Positions 55,670-64,000 of a stretch of DNA of 64,000 bases are shown piece after piece. Below the pieces are notes generated by a model. That model searched no databases and was not told the origin of the DNA. It saw nothing but the letters and a program-made list of their open reading frames with translations. The stretch is taken from positions 62,001-126,000 of the forward strand of contig SCTY01000047.1 in assembly GCA_004297625.1 (NCBI GenBank), read 5' to 3'. Position numbers and translations under genes: made by a program. The DNA is from Betaproteobacteria bacterium. GTDB taxonomy: Bacteria > Pseudomonadota > Gammaproteobacteria > Burkholderiales > SG8-39. Position 1 is the stretch's first letter. The number at the start of each line of letters is the position of its first letter.

Positions 55670-55906
55670 ATGAAAACGTTTTCACTGAAAACCATTGCTC
55701 TTGCTCTCTCGCTCGCTACCACGGGCGCCTTCGGCGCGGACTACGGCGCGCCTTTCGAGCAGACGCAGTTCGATCGCGCGCTCAATGCGCCGCAAACAGC
55801 CGCCTCGCAAGCCGCTTCGAGCGGGGCGACGGTCATTACCTCCCGCGGCGGGCTGGCGAGCGGCGTGTGGGCGAATGATCAGAACTTCATCGCCCCGGCG
55901 CTGTAG
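55670..55906 (+). CDS. secreted 78-residue peptide with PFEQTQFDR motif (copy 1)
   Basis: The protein has a signal peptide (MKTFSLKTIALALSLATTGA, then FGA) and the mature start DYGAPFEQTQFDRALNAPQ. A Ser-Ala-rich middle and an aromatic end (GVWANDQNFIAPAL) follow. AAAGGAG precedes the ATG. A second gene 90 nt downstream shares the signal peptide end and PFEQTQFDR. It lies downstream of the ECF/anti-sigma pair and is a likely target. The family is unknown to me; it lacks the cysteines of bufferin-type peptides. Confidence 0.72.
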   Translation: MKTFSLKTIALALSLATTGAFGADYGAPFEQTQFDRALNAPQTAASQAASSGATVITSRGGLASGVWANDQNFIAPAL

Positions 55907-55917
55907 CGACCCGTCAT

Positions 55918-55942
55918 GCGGCGCGGCATCCCGCCGCGCCGC
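55918..55942 (+). terminator. GC-rich hairpin after peptide gene 1
   Basis: GCGGCGCGG and CCGCGCCGC pair perfectly around a 7-nt loop, 12 nt after the stop codon. No U-tract follows, so it may be a weak terminator or a 3' stabiliser. Confidence 0.5.
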
Positions 55943-55955
55943 TTAAGTCGACTAA

Positions 55956-55986
55956 GAGTTATGCCCCCACATGGACGGCATAACTC
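55956..55986. promoter_or_regulatory. perfect 10-bp dyad upstream of peptide gene 2
   Basis: GAGTTATGCC and GGCATAACTC are exact inverted repeats with an 11-nt spacer, ending 11 nt before ATG 55998. This could be an operator or an RNA hairpin controlling translation. Confidence 0.5.
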
Positions 55987-55997
55987 ACCAAGCTCAT

Positions 55998-56264
55998 ATG
56001 AAATCGCTCACATTGAAATCCATCGTCGTCACCGCCGTCTTTGCGGCAACTGGCGCCTTCGGCGCCGAGACAGGGCTGCCCTTCGAGCAGACGCAATTCG
56101 ATCGCGCGCCATCCAACGTACCGCATCGCTGCCGCGCCGGCGCAATAGCGAGCGCGTCGAACACGCTCGCTTACAGCGCATCGCGCTGGAAATCCGCCCC
56201 GCAAGGGCGGGGCTGCGGCAGAACGACGCGGCTTCCTTTGACGCAGATCAATCTCACTTTGTAA
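55998..56264 (+). CDS. secreted peptide with PFEQTQFDR motif (copy 2, possibly frameshifted)
   Basis: The protein has a signal peptide (MKSLTLKSIVVTAVFAATGA, then FGA) followed by ETGLPFEQTQFDRAPSNVP, clearly paralogous to the gene at 55670. Beyond that the sequence is basic and unlike copy 1. A one-base shift would give IAAAPAQ and a stop, closer to the Ala-rich middle of copy 1. It may be a decaying duplicate or a diverged peptide. Confidence 0.55.
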   Translation: MKSLTLKSIVVTAVFAATGAFGAETGLPFEQTQFDRAPSNVPHRCRAGAIASASNTLAYSASRWKSAPQGRGCGRTTRLPLTQINLTL

Positions 56265-56294
56265 GAATCTCGCCGGCGCCGCGTCCAACGTGCG

Positions 56295-56483
56295 GTGGAC
56301 TCGTGCAAAAGCATCTCTCGGCTCGTCTCTGCCGGCCTGGATCGAAAGCTGACTGCCGGAGAGCGCGTGCGTATCCGGATTCATCTGCTGTTCTGCAAAC
56401 ACTGCAGGATCGTCGAGCGCCAGTACTTAGCCCTTCGACGCTTCGTGAGGCACCTGGCCGAAGCGCTGGAAAAAGACCGGTGA
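56295..56483 (+). CDS. mini anti-sigma factor with zf-HC2 zinc finger (copy 2)
   Basis: The 62-residue protein starts at GTG and reads MDSCKSISRLVSAGLDRKLT with the zinc motif HLLFCKHC (H-x3-C-x2-C). It aligns along its length with copy 1 (SCK, LDRKL, RIHL, C-x2-C, VERQ). It has no sigma gene of its own next to it, so it probably acts on the same ECF factor or has taken another role. Confidence 0.82.
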   Translation: MDSCKSISRLVSAGLDRKLTAGERVRIRIHLLFCKHCRIVERQYLALRRFVRHLAEALEKDR

Positions 56484-56548
56484 AGTCGCGTTGCCGCAAT
56501 CTGCCGAGCCACCTCGTGGATGTCCATTCACCCAAAGGAGATCAGCGC

Positions 56549-56746
56549 ATGGCTGTCGAGATCAGATTCACCAAGGAAGGCCCAATCGAGATCAAGGGGC
56601 AGGTCACGCTCCACGCTCACGACGGGCGGGTCGTGCAGGCGAAGCCGGGCGATGCGGTCTACTTGTGCCGCTGCGGCGCATCGATGGCGAAGCCTTTCTG
56701 CGACGGCGCGCATGCCGCGATCGCCTTCGACGGCAGCCTGGCGTAA
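56549..56746 (+). CDS. CDGSH-type iron-sulfur protein
   Basis: The 65-residue protein has the CDGSH signature C-x-C-x...-C-D-G-x-H (YLCRCGASMAKPFCDGAHAA), which binds a redox-active [2Fe-2S] cluster with 3Cys-1His ligands. The rest is a small beta domain (GPIEIKGQVTLHAHDGRVVQ). AAAGGAG lies before ATG 56549. It follows the second anti-sigma gene after 65 nt and may belong to the same stress response. Confidence 0.92.
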   Translation: MAVEIRFTKEGPIEIKGQVTLHAHDGRVVQAKPGDAVYLCRCGASMAKPFCDGAHAAIAFDGSLA

Positions 56747-56772
56747 CGGATCAGCTGCTCTCGGACACCGGA

Positions 56773-58155
56773 TTACCGCGCGGGTCGCCGTTGCCAGAGA
56801 AGCGGAACCAGGAATCCGGCAACGCAGATGGCCAAACCGTAAAGATTGGCGCCAAGAAGCAGCGCGTACTTGCCGGTCCCGATCGCCCATGACTGCGGGA
56901 CGGCGCCCAGCGCAACCAGCGCGCCGACAGCGACGCCGGGCCAGAAGGCAAGATGGAAGCTCCAGGGCGAATAACGGACCAGCGGCGCGAGCAGAAACAC
57001 GGGGGCGAGCCCCATCACCATCGTGCCGCTGACCGTGGTTGCCTTGAGGATGTCAGTGCCCGCGATCATTGGGAGGTTGCCAAGCAGGGCGAAGGCCACC
57101 ATGGTCCAAAGGCCGATCCTGATCGCATGCCTGCCCGGCTCGCGCCCCGCAAGCAGCGGCAGCTCCTGCCCAATCGACTTCGATATCGAAGCGAAAGTGG
57201 AGTCGAGCGTCGAGCCCGCCGCGACGATCATGATGCCGGTCATCAACAGATAAGGCAGCACCCCGAAAGCGCGCGCCACTGCGCCCGGCATGTTGTCGCC
57301 GGCAGGCAAACCCTCCAGCCGTGCATGCACCCCGACAAGGCTGAAAGCGAATATGCACACGAAGCCTGCAATTCCCGCGAGGATCATGGTGCGCAGCATG
57401 CTCTTCTCCTCGGTGATGAAGCCGCGGTCGGTAAGGACCGGATCGTGGAATGGATACGACAACACCTGTAGCAGCGCCACCAGCAGCAGGTCCACGCCGG
57501 CATCGAGGCGAAAGTCGCCGGCGCGGAGCAGGTTGCCCGCTCCATGTTGCGGCAGCACGAGAAACAGCACTGCAGCGAGAACTACGACGAACAGCACCGC
57601 CTGGATGACGTCGGTCGCGATCGAGCTGCGAAGGCCGCCTTTAAGACTGTAGAAAAGCGTGGCCGCCGTAAAAAGCAGCGCCGCACCGATGAACGGCCAT
57701 TCGCCCGGCCTGCCGTAATAGGCGCCCACCACCGCGGTGTTGCTCCACACCTCGTTGTACAGCCGGATGAGGATCGCGATAGTGAACGCGACGGCGGCGA
57801 GCCGGCCGTACCGGCCGATGAGAAACGGCACCAGGCCGGTCGCGCCGTGGCGCGTGCGCAGCCGGTAGATGACGATGCCGGCTACGGGGATGGACAGCCA
57901 GTAGGCGGCGTAGGCGAGGCCGCCGACGATGCCGTACGCGGCACCGAGATTCGCCGCGTTCGTAACCGACTTGGCAAAAATCCAGCTGATAAAGATGCTG
58001 CAGGTCAGCGCCCACTCGGATGCGGGCCGGCCCGCCTCGTCCGTGCCCCGGAAAAACGCGGTGGCGGTGCGGGCCGTTGGGGACACGACATACATGAGCG
58101 TGCCGTAGAGCAGCAGGAAACCCCAGAAGAATGCTGCAAAAGCAGGCTCGATCAT
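56773..58155 (-). CDS. sodium:solute symporter (SSS/SLC5 family)
   Basis: The 460-residue protein has about 12-13 helices. SSS features include SIFISWIFAKSVTNAANLGA in the first helix, GLRSSIATDVIQAVLF (a classic SSS signature), LLQVLSYPFHDPVLTDRGFI and GSTLDSTFASISKSIGQE with Na2-site Ser/Thr. The substrate cannot be told; there is no linked catabolic gene. Confidence 0.88.
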   Translation of the reverse strand: MIEPAFAAFFWGFLLLYGTLMYVVSPTARTATAFFRGTDEAGRPASEWALTCSIFISWIFAKSVTNAANLGAAYGIVGGLAYAAYWLSIPVAGIVIYRLRTRHGATGLVPFLIGRYGRLAAVAFTIAILIRLYNEVWSNTAVVGAYYGRPGEWPFIGAALLFTAATLFYSLKGGLRSSIATDVIQAVLFVVVLAAVLFLVLPQHGAGNLLRAGDFRLDAGVDLLLVALLQVLSYPFHDPVLTDRGFITEEKSMLRTMILAGIAGFVCIFAFSLVGVHARLEGLPAGDNMPGAVARAFGVLPYLLMTGIMIVAAGSTLDSTFASISKSIGQELPLLAGREPGRHAIRIGLWTMVAFALLGNLPMIAGTDILKATTVSGTMVMGLAPVFLLAPLVRYSPWSFHLAFWPGVAVGALVALGAVPQSWAIGTGKYALLLGANLYGLAICVAGFLVPLLWQRRPAR

Positions 58156-58247
58156 TTTGGGACACCGGGTCGGAATGTCCTTGGTCGCGGTCGCCCCGGC
58201 TCCGCTTACACGTCGACGGCTTCAGGCATCTCGACGACGCACCAGCG

Positions 58248-59036
58248 TTATGCCGGCGCCGGCTCGGTTACATAGCTGAGCTTCTGCCAGTCAAGCGCCT
58301 TGAAATCGAGCGTGCCGGAGAGCGCGGGCTTGACGATGGCGAAGTACGGCGAGATGTCGAAATCGCGCGGCGCGATCAGGCTGTGGTGGCGGACATGCAG
58401 GATTTCCCGGTAGCAGTCGCTGCAGGCGGGATCGTCGAGCTTCTCGAGGATGATTTCCGGAAGGATCGGATAGCCCACGGATTCGAACGCCTGCGCGATG
58501 AGGGTGGAACAAATCGCCCGGGTTGGATCGCCGCTGCCCAGGGCGATCAGGCGCCGGCGAAAGCGGGAGGGCACCGGCGGCGTCGGAAAGAGATAGCGCG
58601 CGAGATCGATGACGTTCTTGAGATCGTATTTGTGGCCGGCGCGCGCGATCGCGTGCTCGAGCACTTTGGCGATCTGCGCGGGCGCGAGGCCCACGGGCCG
58701 GCAGATGCGCGTGGCGAACCGCGCGTAGTCTGCGAGCGCTACGGCGCGCACCCCGTCGACCACGTCCGCCTCGATGAGCGTGTGGAGGTTGCCGCGGCCA
58801 TCGCGCGTTCCGAGCGCGTCGCCGATATAGAGCGCCGCGTGCGACCAGGTGGACTGGGTGAGGTACTTGATCGCCGTCGCGATCCGGGTATTGCCGTCGA
58901 CGAGAAGCACGTCCCCGGGCCGCAGCGCATTCGCCACTGCCTCGGGAGGGTCGATCGCGACCTGCGTGCTGCGCCGGCCTGGCGCCGAAAGATATCGGGC
59001 AAGTCCCCGGCCCATCCAGTCGAGCGCAAAGCCCAC
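58248..59036 (-). CDS. YiiX/YebB-like NlpC/P60-type cysteine hydrolase
   Basis: The 262-residue protein has the permuted papain-like motifs LRPGDVLLVDGNTRIATAIK, then STWSHAALYIGD (His) and AICSTLIAQAFESVGYPI (catalytic Cys). Family members cleave amide or thioester bonds in lipids or cell-wall peptides. There is no clear signal peptide. A CCTTACAGG motif lies 84 nt upstream of its ATG, on its coding strand. Confidence 0.8.
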   Translation of the reverse strand: MGFALDWMGRGLARYLSAPGRRSTQVAIDPPEAVANALRPGDVLLVDGNTRIATAIKYLTQSTWSHAALYIGDALGTRDGRGNLHTLIEADVVDGVRAVALADYARFATRICRPVGLAPAQIAKVLEHAIARAGHKYDLKNVIDLARYLFPTPPVPSRFRRRLIALGSGDPTRAICSTLIAQAFESVGYPILPEIILEKLDDPACSDCYREILHVRHHSLIAPRDFDISPYFAIVKPALSGTLDFKALDWQKLSYVTEPAPA

Positions 59037-59119
59037 AGGCGTTTTCTCCTTGGCTATTTGGTCGGTGCTGCTCGTGCGCCTCTTACACTTCGCGGTTTGT
59101 TAACCAAAATCAACGATCG

Positions 59120-59128
59120 CCTGTAAGG
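59120..59128 (-). promoter_or_regulatory. CCTTACAGG motif in the divergent promoter of yiiX-like and selenoprotein genes
   Basis: The plus strand reads CCTGTAAGG, so the motif faces the minus-strand hydrolase gene. It lies 43 nt before the proposed selenoprotein start, and the reverse arm TGTAAGG matches the right arm of the dyad at 54687. The 59037-59170 gap holds no gene. Confidence 0.35.
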
Positions 59129-59170
59129 ACCTCGCCAGGATGGCGTCTAAGACGCAAAGAGGAGCAAGAC

Positions 59171-60388
59171 CTGGTCAGATTGGCCGATTTGCCCGAGCCC
59201 GAGCGCGCGCATCTCCTGGAAATGGCCGGGAGGGCGCCGCGCTTCAGCGACCGTCCCTGGGTGCGAAGCGCGCCGCTCGCCCGCTGCCGGATCGCGCTCG
59301 TGACCACGGCGGGGCTGCACCGCGCGAGCGATCGGCCGTTCAGCTTCGTCCCGGGGACGGAGTATCGGGTGATCCCCGGAGACACGCCGGCGGCAGAGCT
59401 CACGATGAGCCACGTCTCGGTCAACTTCGACCGCAGCGGCTTCCATGCCGACCTCAACGTCGTTTTTCCCGTCGACCGGCTGGCGGAGCTGGCGCAGGAA
59501 GGCTTCATCGGCTCGATCGCGCAGTATCACTACTCGTTCATGGGCGCGGCCTGGCCGCCGACGCGCTTCGAGGCGAGCGCAAAGGAGCTGGCGGGGTTGC
59601 TGAAGAAGGATCGCGTCGACGCCATTCTCCTCACCCCGGTCTGACCGAACTGCACGTGCGCCGTGAGCGCACTTGCCCGGTACTTCGAGCGCGAAGGCCT
59701 CGCGACGACGCACGTCAGCCTCGTGCGCGAGCACACCGAAGTCATGCAGCCGCCGCGCGCCCTGTGGGTGCCGTTCATGCTGGGCCGGCCGTTCGGGGCG
59801 CCGAATGCGCCGGACTTCCAGCGCAAGGTGCTCGTCGCAGCGCTGCGCCTTCTCGAAGCCGAGCGGGGACCGGTGCTCGAGGAGTTTCCCGAGGACGCTC
59901 CGGGAAGCGCCCAGGAAGACGAGCCGCAGGGGCTCGCCTGCCCGATCAACCTCGGCCCGCGCGCCGCGGGCGACGATCCGGCCGCGCAGGTGCTCGGCGA
60001 GATCGCCCAGCTGCAGCCCTGGCACGACATCGCCGTGCAGCGCAGCGGGCGCGCCGCAGGACTGACCGGCGTCGGCGTGGAGGAGCTTGCGCGCTTTGCG
60101 GTTTCGTACCTCGGCGCCTCGCCGCGGCCGAGTTACGACCCGAACATGTCTGCTGCGGAGGCGCTGAAGCGCGCGTGCGACGACTTGAAAGCGTTCTACC
60201 TGGCCGCGGCTTCCGCGCAGCCCGGGAACAGCGGCGCCGCGGCGCTCGAGCAGTGGTTCTGGCGTGAAACGGCGGCGGGCAAGCTGTTCCTGCTGCTGAG
60301 GCAAGCCTGCCTCGAGAGCGCCGACAAGAGCCTGCGGACGCTCGGCGAGAAATTGCTGGTGCCGCGCGTCATCGCAGGCGCCCGGTAG
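59171..60388 (+). CDS. selenoprotein B-like protein (glycine/sarcosine/betaine reductase GrdB family)
   Basis: The frame encodes 405 residues with TGA at 59642-59644 read as selenocysteine 158. The region reads VDAILLTPV-U-PNCTCAVSAL. GrdB-family selenoproteins have Sec exactly here, after the LLTPV strand. Family landmarks before it include RCRIALVTTAGLHRASDRPF, EYRVIPGD, HADLNVVFPVDRL and YHYSFMGA. After it comes RALWVPFMLGRPFGAPNAP. The true glycine reductase partners are absent, so it is the stand-alone proteobacterial branch with unknown substrate. A CTG at 59171 was chosen because GAGGAG ends 6 nt upstream; TTG 59180 is the alternative. Confidence 0.88.
59656..59672 (+). promoter_or_regulatory. 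candidate SECIS element of the GrdB-like gene
   Basis: GTGCGC (59656-59661) and GCGCAC (59667-59672) form a perfect stem with loop CGTGA. There are 17 nt between TGA and loop, and G is the second loop base. The geometry is almost the same as that of the selenoredoxin hairpin (16 nt, 5-nt loop, G at position 2). Confidence 0.68.
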
Positions 60389-60788
60389 AAAGGCTCTCGA
60401 TGATCGGGCATCCGCGCCCGGCCCTGCCCGAGCGGCAGGCGCGGATCAGCTTGTCCAGCGCCGAGCGGATGCCGCGCAGGTCGGCGATCTTCTTCTCGAC
60501 CAGGCGCTTTTTCTGCTCGGCAAAACTGCGCGTTTCCGCGCAGTGCTCGCCCGCCGAAAGCTCGAGAAGCAGCTTGACCTCCTCCAGGGAAAATCCGAGG
60601 CCCTGGGCGCGCTTGATGAAGCGCAGGCGGCTGACTGCATCTTTCCCATAGCGCCGCACCGAACCGTAGTCCCGCTCCGGCGTAGGCATGAGCCCGAGGC
60701 GCTGGTAGTAGCGGATGGTCTCAAGATGCACGCCGGCCATTTCCGCGAGGCGGCCGATCTTGATGTCCGCTGCAGCCTCGCGTGCCAT
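60369..60788 (-). CDS. merR: mercuric resistance regulator MerR
   Basis: The 139-residue protein has an N-terminal winged helix (IGRLAEMAGVHLETIRYYQR) and the three mercury-binding cysteines in their canonical contexts: Cys83 (GEHCAETRSFAE), Cys118 and Cys127 (ACRSGRAGRGCPIIESL). It represses and, with Hg(II), activates the divergent mer promoter by untwisting the long spacer. Its 3' end overlaps the converging selenoprotein gene by 20 nt. Confidence 0.95.
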   Translation of the reverse strand: MAREAAADIKIGRLAEMAGVHLETIRYYQRLGLMPTPERDYGSVRRYGKDAVSRLRFIKRAQGLGFSLEEVKLLLELSAGEHCAETRSFAEQKKRLVEKKIADLRGIRSALDKLIRACRSGRAGRGCPIIESLSTGRLR

Positions 60789-60799
60789 GCCGAAAGCCC

Positions 60800-60830
60800 T
60801 TGATCCCGTAGTCGGCTACGGCAATAAGCT
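60800..60830 (+). promoter_or_regulatory. mer promoter/operator with 19-bp spacer
   Basis: TTGATC (-35) and TAAGCT (-10) are separated by 19 bp containing the dyad CCGTAG-TCGG-CTACGG. A 19-bp spacer carrying the MerR dyad is the defining layout of MerR-controlled promoters. It lies 11 nt from the merR ATG and 38 nt before merT. Confidence 0.9.
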
Positions 60831-60867
60831 TACGCGTGTCGAGGCTCTCACCGCAAAGGAATTCGGA

Positions 60868-61266
60868 TTGCAGAGCTCGTTACAGGAAACCGCAGCGCCG
60901 CAAATCGACAAGGGGGCGAAGGCACCGGCCTCGGAATCGGTCGCGCTCACCACGGGCGGTGTCGCGGCTTTGCTCACCGGCGCGTGCTGCGTCGCGCCAC
61001 TCTTCCTGGTCAGCGTTGGGATCGGCGGCGCGTGGCTCGCGAACCTAAGAGCGCTGGCGCCGTACCGATGGGTGTTCATCGGCGTTGCGCTCGTTGCGCT
61101 CGCATTCGCATGGAAGCGCATCTACCGCCCGGCAGCAGAGTGCAAGCCGGGCGAGCTCTGCGCGCTCCCGCAGGCGAAGCGCGGCTACAAGATCGGCTTT
61201 GGGGCCGTAGCGCTGCTGCTGCTTTTCATGGCGGCCTATCCGTACTTCGCGCCGCTCTTTTACTGA
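60868..61266 (+). CDS. merT: mercuric ion transporter MerT
   Basis: The 132-residue inner-membrane protein has three helices. The Cys pair lies in TGACCVAPLFLVSVGIGGAW, with a second cytoplasmic Cys pair (ECKPGELC) before the third helix. It takes Hg(II) from MerP and passes it to MerA. The start is TTG 60868 with AAAGGA 7 nt upstream; upstream frame residues precede the transcription start. Confidence 0.93.
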   Translation: MQSSLQETAAPQIDKGAKAPASESVALTTGGVAALLTGACCVAPLFLVSVGIGGAWLANLRALAPYRWVFIGVALVALAFAWKRIYRPAAECKPGELCALPQAKRGYKIGFGAVALLLLFMAAYPYFAPLFY

Positions 61267-61280
61267 ATTACTGGAAGGAG

Positions 61281-61568
61281 ATGACCTTGAAAATTCTTCG
61301 CAACGCCGTTCTCGCCGCGATCCTCGCCTTGGCCTCGTCGGCCGCTTTGGCGATGAAGACCGTCACGCTTTCCGTTCCAGACATGAGCTGCTCGACGTGT
61401 CCGATCCAGGTGAAGAAGGCGCTTTCAAGAGTCCCGGGTGTCTCCGAAGCCTCCGCGAGCCTCGAGAAAAAGGAAGCCATCGTCACGTACGACGACAGCA
61501 AAACAAATGTCGAGGCGCTGATGAAGGCGACCGCGGGCATCGGCTTTCCTTCCACCGTGAAGAAGTAG
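61281..61568 (+). CDS. merP: periplasmic mercury-binding protein MerP
   Basis: The 95-residue protein has a signal peptide (MTLKILRNAVLAAILALASS) and a heavy-metal-associated domain. The motif is DMSCSTCPIQVKKALSRVPG; the C-x2-C pair binds Hg(II). GGAAGGAG precedes ATG 61281. It lies 14 nt after merT. Confidence 0.95.
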   Translation: MTLKILRNAVLAAILALASSAALAMKTVTLSVPDMSCSTCPIQVKKALSRVPGVSEASASLEKKEAIVTYDDSKTNVEALMKATAGIGFPSTVKK

Positions 61569-63275
<1,707 letters not shown>

Positions 63276-63278
63276 CGC

Positions 63279-63641
63279 ATGCTCGATCATGCAAAGCAAC
63301 TCGCCAGCACGCTTGGCGCAGCATTCGCGGCCGCCTGCTGCCTCGGCGCGACCGCAGCGGTATCGGCGCTCACTGCCATCGGCGCCGGGTTCCTGATCAA
63401 CGACGCATTTCTCATTCCGCTGTACGTTTTGCTTCTCGCCTTGAGCCTGTGGCTGCTCTACCGTTCCGCGAAAGCCCACGGCGGTCTTGCTCCCTTCTGG
63501 GTCGGCGCCGGCGGAGTAACCGTTGCGCTTGCCGGCCTGTGGATCAATCCGATTCTGGTTTACGCCGGCCTTCTCGCCATCATTGCGGGCAATGTAGGTG
63601 ACTTTTTGCGCGGACGGCGCCGGACCGCGAGAGCTGTATGA
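63279..63641 (+). CDS. MerC/MerF-like membrane mercury transporter
   Basis: The 120-residue protein has four helices. The Cys pair lies in LGAAFAAACCLGATAAVSAL, typical of mer membrane transporters, and the later helices match MerC-type length. It begins 3 nt after merA. Which subfamily it belongs to cannot be decided by eye. Confidence 0.75.
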   Translation: MLDHAKQLASTLGAAFAAACCLGATAAVSALTAIGAGFLINDAFLIPLYVLLLALSLWLLYRSAKAHGGLAPFWVGAGGVTVALAGLWINPILVYAGLLAIIAGNVGDFLRGRRRTARAV

Positions 63642-63816
63642 AAATTCCTTAGCGGCGCGTCGTTTGGCCGACGCGCAGGCCAAGCTTCGGGATCTGCAAC
63701 GGATCGAAGGCGTGCTGTGCGACCTGCTGCGGCGCTGCGACGTCGCCGAGGGACGGGTCCGCCGTCCGTTGATCGCCTCGCTGCACGCCTGGGGACCTGG
63801 AGGGCTGACGCCATGA
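63598..63816 (+). pseudogene. MerD/MerR-like fragment lacking the DNA-binding domain
   Basis: The frame overlaps the end of the merC-like gene. It contains AARRLADAQAKLRDLQRIEG, then VLCDLLRRCDVAEGRVRRPL and IASL. This resembles the C-terminal dimerisation helix and tail of MerD, normally about 120 residues with an N-terminal helix-turn-helix that is missing here. GTG 63598 is the first possible start. The stop overlaps the next ATG (ATGA), so it could still be translated. Confidence 0.5.
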
Positions 63817-64000
63817 ACCGAGCATCGCCAGAGTCGGATAGCGGCAATTCCGCGCAAGATACCAAGGACAATCGGATGGGGCTCGCTCCGGTATTCGCCG
63901 CCGCCGTGGGCGCGGCGTGCTGTCTCGCGGTGCCTGCGCTGGTCGGTCTATTTGCCGGCGGCGCGGGCGCAGCGGCGTCGAGCGGCGGTCCGGGATTGCT
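63813..64000 (+). CDS. membrane protein of the mer operon, truncated by the window end
   Basis: The first 62 residues are visible: a polar leader (MNRASPESDSGNSAQDTKDN) and a helix with a Cys pair (VGAACCLAVPALVGLFAGG). The Cys pair in a helix suggests another metal transporter of the MerT/MerF type. The end lies outside the window. Confidence 0.6.
   Translation, partial: MNRASPESDSGNSAQDTKDNRMGLAPVFAAAVGAACCLAVPALVGLFAGGAGAAASSGGPGL

Noticed and set aside
54726..56483. Bufferin-type operon (DUF2282/DUF692/DUF2063)
   Set aside because: No DUF692 or DUF2063 gene is present and the peptides lack cysteines, so only the ECF plus exported-peptide plan is similar.

Overview
The window is a dense, high-GC stretch of chromosome, most probably from a betaproteobacterium (Burkholderiales-like). 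This is inferred from the tpiA-secG-tRNA-Leu-nuoA..N order, GC-rich codon use, a caa3-type oxidase cluster and a TRAP transporter. No phage, insertion sequence or CRISPR array was seen. Mobile traces are limited to an intein, two decayed toxin-antitoxin loci, small GC-rich inverted repeats and a mercury-resistance operon at the right edge.

Layout. 1-3.5 kb: end of a SCO copper chaperone, then an A2-type caa3 cytochrome c oxidase (subunits II, I, III, IV). 3.5-8.6 kb: a convergent formate dehydrogenase operon (TAT-target peptide, Mo/FeS alpha subunit, FeS beta subunit, small lipoprotein, cytochrome b gamma subunit). 8.6-20.7 kb: an envelope/stress region with an nfeD-slipin-histidine kinase operon, CBS protein, two DUF5985-type membrane proteins, trehalose-6-phosphate synthase, BON lipoprotein, a PmrB/PmrA-like two-component pair and a PDZ protein. 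Direct-repeat TTAA-N7-TTAA sites, shaped like PmrA boxes, recur in this region. 20.8-26.6 kb: carbonic anhydrase, peroxiredoxin, M16 peptidase, MscL, GreB and an ankyrin membrane protein. 26.6-31.4 kb: a B12-dependent ribonucleotide reductase interrupted by an intein, then a graveyard of BrnT/BrnA and RelE-like toxin-antitoxin remnants. 31.4-47.9 kb: an FMN reductase, a Nudix hydrolase and the 14-gene complex I operon with tRNA-Leu(GAG), secG and tpiA upstream. 48-54 kb: a methyltransferase, a TRAP transporter and a 2-oxoacid dehydrogenase E1 pair. 54-60.4 kb: two genes with in-frame TGA that look like real selenoproteins, flanking an ECF sigma factor locus with duplicated mini anti-sigma and secreted-peptide genes, a CDGSH protein, a sodium symporter and an NlpC/P60-like hydrolase. 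60.4-64 kb: merR and a divergent merTPA operon with further mer-like genes cut by the window end.

How the genes work together: formate dehydrogenase and complex I feed electrons to the quinone/cytochrome chain ending in the caa3 oxidase. The 9-19 kb region looks like a regulon of the PmrA-like regulator encoded within it. The most unusual features are the selenocysteine redoxin with a matching SECIS hairpin, the intein placed directly before the catalytic thiyl-radical cysteine of NrdJ, the PmrA-box cluster with a duplicated promoter and small-gene pair, and the duplicated zf-HC2/secreted-peptide ECF locus.
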